Shown one piece after another: positions 1-6,599 of a stretch of 16,269 nt of DNA (positions are counted from its first letter, which is position 1; each line of letters starts with the position of its first letter). The position numbers and the translations under genes are program-made. Source of the stretch: an uncultured Bacteroidales bacterium (lineage in GTDB: Bacteria; Bacteroidota; Bacteroidia; Bacteroidales; P3); contig CALCUN010000166.1 of NCBI GenBank assembly GCA_937906975.1, forward strand, positions 1-16,269, in the 5' to 3' direction. The notes beneath the pieces were generated by a model. The model was not told where the DNA came from, did no database searches, and worked only from the letters and a program-made list of their open reading frames with translations.

Positions 1-393
1 GTAGTTGCCGTAAAGCTTCATCGGCATGGTAGCCTCGATCTGTGAAAAACGCTGCTCACCACGATAGCGAGACCACAGGTACTCTGCACCTACACGCACC
101 CACGGACGGATGGTATAGTCGATACCTCCACCTACAGCCGGTGAAAGGGAATAGCTCTTCTTGGCGTTCACGCTCTCGTACCACAGGCCGTTGACCCATG
201 AGAGACCACCCTGTGCATAAATGCTCCAGGTACCGGTGCGCACATCCTTGTTGTATTCCTGCGGAGCAGGCAAGCCGTTCGCCTGGGCGAAAGCAGAGCC
301 AAAGCAGAATACTGCCAGCAGAGCTGAAAGGGATACGCGTGCTATCCTGCCCCTATCGGGGAGCAATAGCGCAATCATTCTTTTCTTTAGCAT
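1..393 (-). CDS. Outer-membrane beta-barrel protein, N-terminal 131 residues (3' end outside window)
   Basis: The reading frame stays open from an ATG at 393 down to base 1, so the gene is cut by the window edge. The product starts MLKKRMIALLLPDRGR and has a hydrophobic stretch (about residues 20-34) ending in SAFAQ, a typical signal peptidase I site. After it come alternating polar/aromatic strands (WSIYAQGGLSW, GGGIDYTIRPWVRVGAEYLWSRY), the pattern of a porin or OmpA-type beta-barrel. Such strands are typical of Prevotella/Bacteroides barrels, some of which carry a C-terminal OmpA peptidoglycan-binding domain; that part is not visible here. Inferred location is the outer membrane. An internal Met at residue 6 is an alternative start. 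The segment is near 53-57 percent GC in the lines I counted, well above the rest of the window. The long leader upstream contains a GT microsatellite. Confidence 0.75.
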   Translation of the reverse strand, partial: MLKKRMIALLLPDRGRIARVSLSALLAVFCFGSAFAQANGLPAPQEYNKDVRTGTWSIYAQGGLSWVNGLWYESVNAKKSYSLSPAVGGGIDYTIRPWVRVGAEYLWSRYRGEQRFSQIEATMPMKLYGNY

Positions 394-530
394 ATTACTG
401 TTTTTATGATTAATGAATAAATGTTGGCTGAAACATACACACACGACAAAGCCTGCAAAACAGGACTTAACCCACTTTGCAGTTTCACTGGAAATGAATA
501 AATTAACGCGCGAAGATAAGCGGTGAGAAT

Positions 531-554
531 GTGTGTGTGTGTGTGTGTGTGTGT
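531..554. repeat. (GT)12 dinucleotide microsatellite
   Basis: Twelve uninterrupted GT units, read as (AC)12 on the strand of the barrel gene, lie about 138 bases upstream of that gene's ATG. A second short alternating tract (acacacac) sits at about 437-444. Long perfect dinucleotide tracts are prone to slipped-strand length change; here it would alter leader length or promoter spacing rather than the reading frame. Confidence 0.95.
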
Positions 555-689
555 TTACACGAATTCCGCACATAAGCAAATTATCCACGACATATTTTGC
601 TGAAATCGAGTGATTTCCGCAACTGTCTAAAAGACTGTATGTCATTGAATAATTGTTCATTCTTTTCTGTTAATGCGTATTTATCTACG

Positions 690-697
690 CAAAAGTA
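690..697 (-). promoter_or_regulatory. Possible -7 box (TACTTTTG) for the barrel gene
   Basis: On the minus strand the bases read TACTTTTG, matching the Bacteroidota -7 consensus TAnnTTTG. A clear -33 TTG at the usual 19-21 base spacing is missing; the nearest (712-714) is only 14 bases away. If used, transcription would start near 683, give a leader of about 290 bases, and place the GT tract inside the untranslated leader. Confidence 0.4.
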
Positions 698-773
698 ATT
701 AAAATTTTGCACAAGACGTTATTAGTGAAGCACTTTTTAGCATTTACGAGACTGTTTTTCCTTAAAAGAGCAG

Positions 774-857
774 AAATGATACTCCTGAAATGAAAAATGA
801 TGCTCAAGAATGTAGAAATGACCTTCAAAAGCATAGGATGATACCAAGAATGACACC
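774..857. repeat. Degenerate 21-bp tandem repeat, three to four units
   Basis: Units beginning aaatga occur at 774, 795 and 816, exactly 21 bases apart, with a fourth weaker one near 837. The three units share the pattern aaatgaY-ct followed by an A/G-rich half. Further ATGA words at 850, 868 and 902 fall out of phase. No coding explanation fits, because 21-bp phasing in either strand gives no recognisable peptide repeat family. Confidence 0.45.
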
Positions 858-1158
858 AAAATAAAGAATGAAACTCTCTGTTATTGAAGTAAACTTCTGA
901 AATGACTGTATGGGGGTCAACAAACGACTGCTTTGGAAAAGAAAAATAAGATGGTATACCACACCTATGAAAGTCCAAAATCTTTCTTCTTTTGAGAAGC
1001 AAAAAGAGTATGTTTTGACACTTCTTAGAAACTCGTATTAATAAGGTAGACGGATATAAAGAAACACATAACATCTGCAAATGAGAGGAACAATGCCCAT
1101 TTGAAAGGAATGTAAAGACGCTGCTGTAACATGCCTCTTAGATTTGTCGATAAAGGCA

Positions 1159-1203
1159 GTTTAGTTTACTTCTATTCTATATATACATTGGACTAAACTA
1201 AAC
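1159..1203. repeat. Inverted repeat, 9-bp arms
   Basis: GTTTAGTTT (1159-1167) is the exact reverse complement of AAACTAAAC (1195-1203), with a 27-base spacer. There is no T-run behind it, so it is unlikely to be an intrinsic terminator. Its function is unknown and chance is possible in AT-rich DNA. Confidence 0.3.
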
Positions 1204-1492
1204 CACTAAAATCTATAGCTATGACCGATGCAATTATACCTTCAATTAAGGGCTGTTTAACCATGCAACGAAATACAAATATGCTAAAAAATCTAAAAAA
1301 AGTGCGTTTTTGTAGATTTTATCGGTTTCTTTGTAAAAATGCAGTCCCCAGACTGTCCCCCGAACAGATTTTTGTCCTTCGGCATAATACTTAAAAATAC
1401 CATGTGTCAATGGATTACAAAGCACAAAGTAGGCATTAAAAAAAATATTCTGCATCGGAAAATAAGAGAAGAATAAGAAAACATAAACAAAC

Positions 1493-1532
1493 AAAAAGAC
1501 TCTGATTCCAAAGGTGGTTTCAGAGTCTTTTT
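1493..1532. terminator. Bidirectional intrinsic terminator
   Basis: AAAAAGACTCTGA (1493-1505) pairs perfectly with TCAGAGTCTTTTT (1520-1532) around a 14-base loop, giving a U-tract on either strand. It isolates the gene-poor left region from the lipoprotein gene. Its T-tail overlaps the -33 box of the next promoter. Confidence 0.85.
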
Positions 1533-1560
1533 GTTATTAAAGAAAAATATTATACCTTTG
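1530..1560 (+). promoter_or_regulatory. Consensus Bacteroidota promoter for the lipoprotein gene
   Basis: TTTG (1530-1533), a 19-base spacer and TACCTTTG (1553-1560) match the phylum's -33/-7 consensus exactly. The inferred transcription start is near 1567, leaving a leader of about 74 bases before the ATG at 1641. The -33 box lies within the tail of the preceding terminator, so read-through is stopped just where new transcription begins. Confidence 0.75.
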
Positions 1561-1572
1561 TTGGCGGGTTAT

Positions 1573-1589
1573 TAATCATAGTATGATTA
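1573..1589. promoter_or_regulatory. Palindrome TAATCATA-G-TATGATTA, putative operator
   Basis: Two perfect 8-base half-sites flank one central base, starting 13 bases downstream of the -7 box, close to the inferred transcription start. The position and symmetry suit a dimeric repressor site. A small hairpin in the mRNA leader is an alternative, but the single-base loop makes that less likely. No regulator gene is nearby. Confidence 0.45.
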
Positions 1590-1640
1590 GTTTAAGACTT
1601 GGTAATTATTTTTGAGAGTATAGATATAATAGTAATTAAG

Positions 1641-2159
1641 ATGAAAAATTTATTGTTATCGTTAATTATCGTTTTAACACTTGCGAGTTGTACATCTACA
1701 ATCAGTGTTACAAGTTTTGATATGTACAATAAAAATATTCAAATGGTTAAATCCGATTTGGCAGATAAGGGTTACAATTTATCTGGTCATAATCAAGAAA
1801 CTTTAAGTAATACCGTAGTAGCAGATATTTCAGGAACTGCTATGAGAAATGACTATTATACTTACGACTCTTATTCTTTTTCAAATAGCAATGGCGATGT
1901 AGCAGAAATAATGCTTAAATATAGAAGTAGGTATTCTTCACATTCTGATATAAATTATATGCAAACAATAGAATTATTAGGCTGTAAAACTTCTAAAGCC
2001 TCTGATTATGACAAGATATGTGAAAGTAATTCTGCTGTGAAAGCATTATCAAATAATATGGATAAAGATATAAATGTTAAGGTTTATGATGAAACTAAAA
2101 CATATTTATTATCATTAGCATTAGTTTTTAGTCCTCTGTTATTATTGCTGTTTGTATAG
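1641..2159 (+). CDS. Unrecognised lipoprotein with a C-terminal hydrophobic tail (172 aa)
   Basis: I do not recognise the family. The product begins MKNLLLSLIIVLTLASC, a signal peptide with lipobox L-A-S-C and Cys17 as the expected lipidated residue. The body (about residues 18-150) is polar and rich in Ser, Asp, Asn and Tyr, with two more cysteines in the segment GCKTSKASDYDKIC. The last 18 or so residues (LLSLALVFSPLLLLLFV) are strongly hydrophobic and could be a membrane anchor or a buried strand. The frame opens earlier, at 1599, but the extra 14 residues would destroy the signal peptide, so I place the start at 1641. The gene is a single unit behind its own promoter and palindrome. An inner- or outer-membrane envelope role is inferred; no enzyme motif is visible. 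Confidence 0.7.
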   Translation: MKNLLLSLIIVLTLASCTSTISVTSFDMYNKNIQMVKSDLADKGYNLSGHNQETLSNTVVADISGTAMRNDYYTYDSYSFSNSNGDVAEIMLKYRSRYSSHSDINYMQTIELLGCKTSKASDYDKICESNSAVKALSNNMDKDINVKVYDETKTYLLSLALVFSPLLLLLFV

Positions 2160-2164
2160 AGAAG

Positions 2165-2345
2165 CTTGCCTTTATATTTCTTTAACCATTCTCCCATAAA
2201 GCGGTCATAAATAGGGTTTTATTCTTTTAAAATATGAAAAGTATGAGGTATTAAACCCGTTTTACCCATACGTCTTGGTGCAATCAAGGTTAGATTTCTT
2301 TCATTATAAAGAACAGAGAGTATATTTTCAGTTTTTTTTCTTAGG
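2165..2345 (-). pseudogene. Remnant of an AAA+ ATPase gene with a large internal deletion
   Basis: Reading the minus strand leftwards from about 2345, one frame gives KKTENILSVLYNERN and then LTLIAPRRMGKTGLI, the start of a P-loop ATPase of the archaeal-type ATPase family (Pfam ATPase_2 group) that is common in Bacteroidota. Its Walker A includes RRMGKTG. After LKE there is a stop codon (2219-2221). The same frame then continues with NPIYDRFMGEWLKKY, which resembles the C-terminal end of such proteins (a Y-D-x-F-x-x-x-W-L motif). The middle of the gene, normally several hundred residues including Walker B, is missing. The decay fits an old accessory gene; the adjacent lipoprotein gene ends at 2159, right beside it. 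Family assignment is from memory of motifs and was not searched. Confidence 0.6.
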
Positions 2346-2357
2346 ATTATTTTACTT

Positions 2358-2374
2358 TTTCTAAGACTTAGAAA
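2358..2374. repeat. Palindrome downstream of tsaC
   Basis: TTTCTAAG (2358-2365) and CTTAGAAA (2367-2374) are perfect inverted arms around one base, just after the tsaC stop codon. A U-tract is absent on the tsaC strand, so this is a weak candidate for the operon's 3'-end hairpin. Confidence 0.3.
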
Positions 2375-2378
2375 CTGA

Positions 2379-2921
2379 TTATCTTATTTTCACAATTTCA
2401 CCGCTTTCAAGTATTTTTACAATGCTTGATGCTTGTGTATTTTTGGCTTGAAATTCTTGTGGGGAAATAAAGTCTGCTTTTTCTTTTATGAGAGGGGAGA
2501 TTTCGGAAAAGTCGCTTGGGCTTTTTTCTCCGCTGATGTTTGCAGATGTGCTTACGATTGGGCGGTTCAATTCTTTCAAAAGCATTTGGCAATACTGGTG
2601 ATGGGGTATTCTAATGCCTATGCTACCATCGTGAGATAGCATTTCGATTGGTAGATTTTTTGCTTTTGGATAAATTATTGTTAGAGGGGTTTTGGTGTTT
2701 TCTAACAATTCTAATGCTTGTTGTGGAATTGTTTCTACATATTGGCTTATCATTTCAATATCTCTTGCAAGTAGAATGAAATGTTTTTCGGCTGTTCTTC
2801 CTTTTAGGTTGATTATTTTTTTGATTGCGTCTTTTTGTGTAGCATCACAGCCAAGCCCCCAAATAGTATCGGTGGGGTAAAGAATAACCCCACCGTTTTT
2901 TAAAATATTTACTTCTTTCAC
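2379..2921 (-). CDS. tsaC: L-threonylcarbamoyladenylate synthase (TsaC/Sua5/YrdC family)
   Basis: The protein makes threonylcarbamoyl-AMP from threonine, bicarbonate and ATP, the first step of the universal tRNA modification t6A37, in the cytoplasm. At 180 residues it is the short TsaC form without the Sua5 C-terminal domain. Visible family motifs are YPTDTIWGLGCDA (15-27), the LKGR segment (39-42), GSIGIRIP (99-106) and RPIVSTSANISG (120-131), which together line the nucleotide/threonine pocket. The start is a GTG at 2919-2921: an in-frame TAA, which is the pepE stop codon, lies 9 bases upstream of it and rules out a longer form. Only six bases separate it from pepE, so both are translated from one message. 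The substrate-channelling partner TsaB/TsaD genes are not in the window. Confidence 0.92.
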   Translation of the reverse strand: MKEVNILKNGGVILYPTDTIWGLGCDATQKDAIKKIINLKGRTAEKHFILLARDIEMISQYVETIPQQALELLENTKTPLTIIYPKAKNLPIEMLSHDGSIGIRIPHHQYCQMLLKELNRPIVSTSANISGEKSPSDFSEISPLIKEKADFISPQEFQAKNTQASSIVKILESGEIVKIR

Positions 2922-2927
2922 TGTGTT

Positions 2928-3647
2928 TTATTTCATCAAGAAATTGATGTCGTCAGTCAATGAGTATTCTACTGCTTCTTGTCCGTAGCGGAATACTTTC
3001 ATTTTGTTGTCTCTTCCTATCAATGATAGTTTTCCTTCTTTAAGTCTTAATGCTGTTGCTTCTCTTATTCCTGCTACCCAAATGTTTTGATTTATTGTTA
3101 TAAACTCATTCAAACGGTCATCTCTTGTTTCGCCACCGTGTTTTGGGTCAAAGAAATCAGTATAGTGAGGATTGATTTGGAAAGGAACAAGTTTCATACA
3201 GTCAAAGCTTTCAGGCTCTATGATAGGCATGTCGTTTGTTGTTTTAAGGCTTGGTCCTGCAACGTTGCTTCCTGCACTCCAACCCATGTATGCTGTGCCA
3301 GCAAATACTTTTTCTGACATTAGTTGCATAATTCCGTTTTTGTATAATTCATATACAAGGTGGAATGTGTTTCCTCCGCCAACTGCTATACATTCTGCTT
3401 CTTCTACTGCTTTTTTTGCGTCAGCTTGTGTGTGAATACTGTAAAGATCAAGTCCGATTGTTTCAAATACGGCTTTTACTTTTGCTTCGTAGTTGTCATA
3501 TCCCATAGATACTCCTGCGTAAGGTATGAATAATACTCTTTTTACTCCGCTTTCGTTGCAGAAGTCTTTAATCATATCTTTGCACCAACCTAAATATGCT
3601 TCTCCTCTATTGGTTGAGTTGCTTATTAGTAATAGATTTCTTTTCAT
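2928..3647 (-). CDS. pepE: Dipeptidase E (Asp-X dipeptidase, peptidase family S51)
   Basis: A cytoplasmic serine dipeptidase that cleaves dipeptides with N-terminal aspartate. The 239 residues match the family's usual ~230. The nucleophile motif GWSAGS contains Ser124; the expected catalytic partners are His161 in NPHYTDF and Glu196 in GIREAT. GGGNTF (90-95) and TTNDMP (136-141) are further conserved blocks. The frame is open to 3707, but the inferred transcription start (about 3670) lies downstream of that codon and the N-terminus MKRNLLLISNSTN aligns with the family start, so I chose the ATG at 3647. It is the first gene of the pepE-tsaC pair and shares a short divergent control region with the BatA-like gene. 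Confidence 0.92.
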   Translation of the reverse strand: MKRNLLLISNSTNRGEAYLGWCKDMIKDFCNESGVKRVLFIPYAGVSMGYDNYEAKVKAVFETIGLDLYSIHTQADAKKAVEEAECIAVGGGNTFHLVYELYKNGIMQLMSEKVFAGTAYMGWSAGSNVAGPSLKTTNDMPIIEPESFDCMKLVPFQINPHYTDFFDPKHGGETRDDRLNEFITINQNIWVAGIREATALRLKEGKLSLIGRDNKMKVFRYGQEAVEYSLTDDINFLMK

Positions 3648-3676
3648 TTTCTTTGATTTAAGTTTTATTTCTTTCA

Positions 3677-3708
3677 CAAAATTAGTTGTTTTCTTTATAT
3701 CCACCAAA
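3677..3708 (-). promoter_or_regulatory. Promoter of pepE-tsaC
   Basis: On the minus strand TTTG (3708-3705), a 20-base spacer and TAATTTTG (3684-3677) match the Bacteroidota -33/-7 pattern. The predicted start near 3670 gives a leader of about 22 bases and supports the ATG at 3647. The -33 box is 8 bases from the -7 box of the plus-strand promoter. Confidence 0.65.
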
Positions 3709-3716
3709 CAATTTCG

Positions 3717-3724
3717 TATTTTTG
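3717..3724 (+). promoter_or_regulatory. -7 box (TATTTTTG) for the BatA-like operon
   Basis: TATTTTTG matches TAnnTTTG and lies 22 bases before the ATG at 3747. The -33 region has only a TTT (3694-3696) at the expected spacing. The two divergent promoters are back to back, so RNA polymerase binding at one may exclude the other. Confidence 0.5.
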
Positions 3725-3746
3725 CACAAATTTTTATGTTTTAAGT

Positions 3747-5720
3747 ATGGCTTTTCTTAATCCAAATTTTTTATTTGGCTTGCTTGCTATTTTTATCCCA
3801 ATAGCGGTGCATCTTTTTAACTTTCACAGATATAAAAAGGTGTACTTTACTAATGTGAATGTGCTTAGGGATATAGAAATCCGTTCAAAGAAAACTAACA
3901 AGCTTTATAAGAGGCTTTTGTTGTTAAGCCGTTGTTTGTGCATTGTGTGTTTGGTATTGGTCTTTGCACAACCTTATTTAAAAAATGACGAAAAGGCTTT
4001 GGTAAAGGAGGGAGAAAATTCCGTAGTTGTGTTTTTGGATAATAGTTTTAGCGTGAAATTGGATAGGGCTAAACAAAAAGCAAAACAAATTGCGGATATG
4101 TATTCTTCAACTGATAAGTTTTGTTTGCTAACTATGGACTTAGCGGGAAAGGAAAGGCACTTTGTAAATAAAAATCGTTTTTTGGCTTTGCTAAGTGAAT
4201 TGGAAACTTCTCCTTCTTCAAAAATGATGAGTGAGGTTTACCAAACGGCTCATAAATTGCTCGATAATCAAAATAGTAATTCAAAGACTTGTTTTTTTAT
4301 TTCCGATTTCCAAAAATCTTGTCTTGATGAGGAAAATTTCAAAACCGACTCTATAAATAATGTCTTTGTTGCTGTTGAAACAAGTGATATGAATAATATT
4401 TTCATTGATTCGGTTTGGAGCGAAAGCAAAAGTTTTATGCGTGGTGCTTCTGTGGATTTGAAAGTTAGGGTAAGAAATTCTGGAAAGCAAGACGTGGAAA
4501 AAATTCCTTTAAAGTTGATTGTAGATGATAAACAAGTGGCTGTTGCAAGTCTTGATATGATTGCAGATGAGCAAGTGGTGGTTGATATGAGTTTTAGTGT
4601 GGAACGCAATGGTATTCTACATTCTCGACTTAATATTTTGGATTCTCCTGTTATTTTTGATAACGATTTTTATTTTACTCTTTTGGTTGAGGATAAGGTT
4701 AAGGTACTTTGTCTAAATCAAGAAAAGGAAAATCCTTACATTATGCGATTGTTTGCTTCTGATGAGCAGGTGCAAATTGAGAATGTAACGGTTTCTAATC
4801 CTGATTACAATTCTTTTGGCTCTTATTCTTTGATTATTCTCAATGGTTTGGAGCAAATAAATGATGCTTTGGCAAATGAGTTACAAAAATTCGTAGATAA
4901 TTCTGGCTCTTTAATGATTATTCCAAATAAGGAAATGAATTTGGAAAGCGTAAACAAGTTTTTGTCTATGATGTCTTTGCCTTGTTATGATAATTTGCAA
5001 ACAAAAAAACAAAGGGTAAACAAATATGATGAGGAAAACTTCTTATTCAAAGATGTTTTCGCAACTTATATGGAAAATATTTCGCTTCCTACCTCTAAGA
5101 TGTATTTTCCTATTAATGGGTCTGCAACAACTGCTAAGCAAAGCGTGATGAGTTATTCTAATGGTGAGGATTTTTTGGCTATCTCTCCTAAAAATAACTC
5201 TAATGTATATATGCTTTCGGTGGGATTAGACACTGCATTTAGCGATTTTGTGAATAATTCTTTGTTTGTGCCTTTAATGTGGAATATGTGTGCATTAAGT
5301 CAGGTGAAATCAAAGCTTTATTATAGCATAGGCGAGAGAGAATTTGTGGAGATTGGAAGTTTGGAAAATAAGTCTAAGGGAAAAAATATTTTTTCCGTAA
5401 AAGGAAAAACGGATTCTTTGGAATATATTCCTCAGACTAAGAAAAATCAAAACACTTACGCTTTGAATTTATATAATCAAGTAAATAAGGCTGGTAATTA
5501 TGAGGTTTATTCCGACAAAGAGGTGGTTTCGGGTTTTTCTCTTAACTATTCTTCAAGGGAAAGCTTAATGGAATTTAGCGATAAGAAAGAAATAAAAAAG
5601 GATTTGAAGGCTTACTCTTCGGAAAAGCATTTTCCTTTTGCTTTTATCTTTATCATCGTTGCTTTATTGTGTGTTTTATTTGAATCTATATTATTGTTTA
5701 AATTAAATAAATTAAAGTAA
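3747..5720 (+). CDS. BatA-domain (aerotolerance-type) membrane protein with a VWA-like region
   Basis: The N-terminus (residues 1-80) is the BatA double-anchor domain typical of Bacteroidota: FLNPNFLFGLLAIFIPIAVH, then HRYKKVYFTNVNVLRDIE, then a second membrane helix (about 57-75) ending in FAQPYLKN. Residues 93-102 (VVVFLDNSFS) resemble the start of a von Willebrand A domain, with D98-x-S100-x-S102 as a possible metal-ion (MIDAS) site. The middle 400 residues are soluble and without a clear motif. A third helix lies at about 631-652, with a short lysine-rich tail. Known relatives are inner-membrane proteins of the Bat/stress-tolerance or MoxR-associated class, but no MoxR ATPase is in this window, so the function is inferred only broadly. 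The stop codon is two bases before the next gene, implying one operon. Confidence 0.8.
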   Translation: MAFLNPNFLFGLLAIFIPIAVHLFNFHRYKKVYFTNVNVLRDIEIRSKKTNKLYKRLLLLSRCLCIVCLVLVFAQPYLKNDEKALVKEGENSVVVFLDNSFSVKLDRAKQKAKQIADMYSSTDKFCLLTMDLAGKERHFVNKNRFLALLSELETSPSSKMMSEVYQTAHKLLDNQNSNSKTCFFISDFQKSCLDEENFKTDSINNVFVAVETSDMNNIFIDSVWSESKSFMRGASVDLKVRVRNSGKQDVEKIPLKLIVDDKQVAVASLDMIADEQVVVDMSFSVERNGILHSRLNILDSPVIFDNDFYFTLLVEDKVKVLCLNQEKENPYIMRLFASDEQVQIENVTVSNPDYNSFGSYSLIILNGLEQINDALANELQKFVDNSGSLMIIPNKEMNLESVNKFLSMMSLPCYDNLQTKKQRVNKYDEENFLFKDVFATYMENISLPTSKMYFPINGSATTAKQSVMSYSNGEDFLAISPKNNSNVYMLSVGLDTAFSDFVNNSLFVPLMWNMCALSQVKSKLYYSIGEREFVEIGSLENKSKGKNIFSVKGKTDSLEYIPQTKKNQNTYALNLYNQVNKAGNYEVYSDKEVVSGFSLNYSSRESLMEFSDKKEIKKDLKAYSSEKHFPFAFIFIIVALLCVLFESILLFKLNKLK

Positions 5721-5722
5721 AA

Positions 5723-6589
5723 ATGAAGAAGTTTAGTATTTTTTTTGTGATTGCTTTGTTGCAACTTACTCTTTTCGCAGAAGAAGCGAAGAAAGACTCT
5801 GTTAAATATTGGAATACTAAGAATAGTATTATTTTAAACAGCGAACAGGCTACGCTTTCTAACTGGTCGGCTGGCGGTTATTCGTCTTTTGCTTTTTCTT
5901 CTTTCTATAAGGGATTTTATAACTACAAAAAAGGAAACAATCAATGGGACAACTCTATTGAATTGGCTTATGGTATGATTTGGCAAGACAAAACAGGAAA
6001 CGGATTTAAGGATCCGGAAAATGAATTTCAAAAATCAGATGACAAAATCGAAATAAACTCTATCTATTCAAGGAAAATGTATAAGGCATGGAACTATTCT
6101 GCTTTGGTAAACTTGAAATCTCAATTCGATGAAGGGTATAAAGATGGTGCTTTGGTGTCTGCTCCAATTTCTCCTATAACAATTACTTCTTCTGTTGGTT
6201 GGGAGTACAAGAATAAGGGATTTTCTACACTTCTTTCTTTCCTTACAGGTAAGACAACAATAGTTACTGATAATAGATTAAAGGGAAATGAAATTTTTGG
6301 CTTTACAGAACCTAATCAAACGGCTTTATTCTCGCTTGGTTCTTATGCTAAATTCTTTTTCCAAAGAGATATTTTCAAGAATATTAACCTTTTGGTTAAG
6401 TTAGACTTCTTTTACGATTACAATAAGCCGTTATTGGATACAGATATTAACACAGAAATTTTCGTTAATATAAAAGTTAGCAAGTATTTGACTGCTTTTA
6501 TAAATTTCCAAGCAATAATGGATAAAGATTTCAATACGACTTTGCAGTATAAGCAAAGATTTGGATTATCAGTGCCGATCAACTTTTAG
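5723..6589 (+). CDS. DUF3078-like exported protein
   Basis: The 288-residue product starts with a signal peptide (MKKFSIFFVIALLQLTLFAEE). The mature part opens with WNTKNSIILNSEQATLSNWS followed by AGGYSSFAFSSF, the conserved N-terminal signature of the DUF3078 family of Bacteroidota. The rest alternates short aromatic strands (LAYGMIW, INSIYSRKMYKAWNYSALV, FGLSVPINF) that look like an outer-membrane or periplasmic beta-barrel, with a terminal aromatic residue as in barrels. The family has no established function. It is translationally close to the BatA-like gene upstream (two-base gap), so a shared envelope role is plausible but unproven. Its TAG stop lies directly against the stop codon of the convergent protease gene. 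Confidence 0.8.
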   Translation: MKKFSIFFVIALLQLTLFAEEAKKDSVKYWNTKNSIILNSEQATLSNWSAGGYSSFAFSSFYKGFYNYKKGNNQWDNSIELAYGMIWQDKTGNGFKDPENEFQKSDDKIEINSIYSRKMYKAWNYSALVNLKSQFDEGYKDGALVSAPISPITITSSVGWEYKNKGFSTLLSFLTGKTTIVTDNRLKGNEIFGFTEPNQTALFSLGSYAKFFFQRDIFKNINLLVKLDFFYDYNKPLLDTDINTEIFVNIKVSKYLTAFINFQAIMDKDFNTTLQYKQRFGLSVPINF

Positions 6590-6599
6590 TTAATCGGCA
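6573..6599. terminator. Hairpin spanning the abutting stop codons of two convergent genes
   Basis: TGCCGATCAAC (6573-6583) pairs with GTTAATCGGCA (6589-6599) around the loop TTTTA, with a single mismatch. It contains the TAG of the DUF3078 gene (6587-6589) and the TAA of the S41 protease gene (6590-6592 on the minus strand). There is no long U-tract on either side, so it may stabilise 3' ends or weakly terminate in both directions. Confidence 0.6.

Larger units (their letters stand above)
394..1492. other. About 1.1 kb with no convincing gene
   Basis: This stretch holds the long leader of the barrel gene, a (GT)12 tract, a possible minus-strand promoter near 690, a block of degenerate 21-bp repeats at 774-857, and a weak inverted repeat at 1159-1203. 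Two open frames on the minus strand (685-1080 and 1246-1494) lack a recognisable family, a plausible start context and normal codon choice, so I do not call them genes. GC falls from about half to about one third across this stretch. No tRNA-like cloverleaf or transposase remnant was seen. Confidence 0.5.

Noticed and set aside
774..857. CRISPR array
   Set aside because: The 21-bp units are contiguous and degenerate, without unique spacers, and no cas gene is near.
685..1080. 131-codon open frame on the minus strand
   Set aside because: It covers the degenerate 21-bp repeat and the possible barrel-gene promoter, has no family resemblance and unusual Cys/His/Phe-rich composition; I judge it chance.
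1246..1494. 82-codon open frame on the minus strand
   Set aside because: It begins in the terminator arm at 1493-1505, has no promoter or recognisable domain, and its Phe/Tyr-rich composition is that of non-coding AT-rich DNA.
1250..1500. Insertion-sequence end
   Set aside because: A phrase like GGGCTGTTTAACC near 1250 resembles some IS ends, but I found no matching inverted end, target duplication or transposase.
1599..1640. Upstream start for the lipoprotein gene
   Set aside because: The extra 14 residues put acidic residues and a second hydrophobic stretch before the signal peptide; the ATG at 1641 gives a normal lipoprotein start.
3648..3707. Longer pepE form starting at 3707
   Set aside because: The 20 added residues match nothing in the family and the start would lie upstream of the predicted transcription start near 3670.
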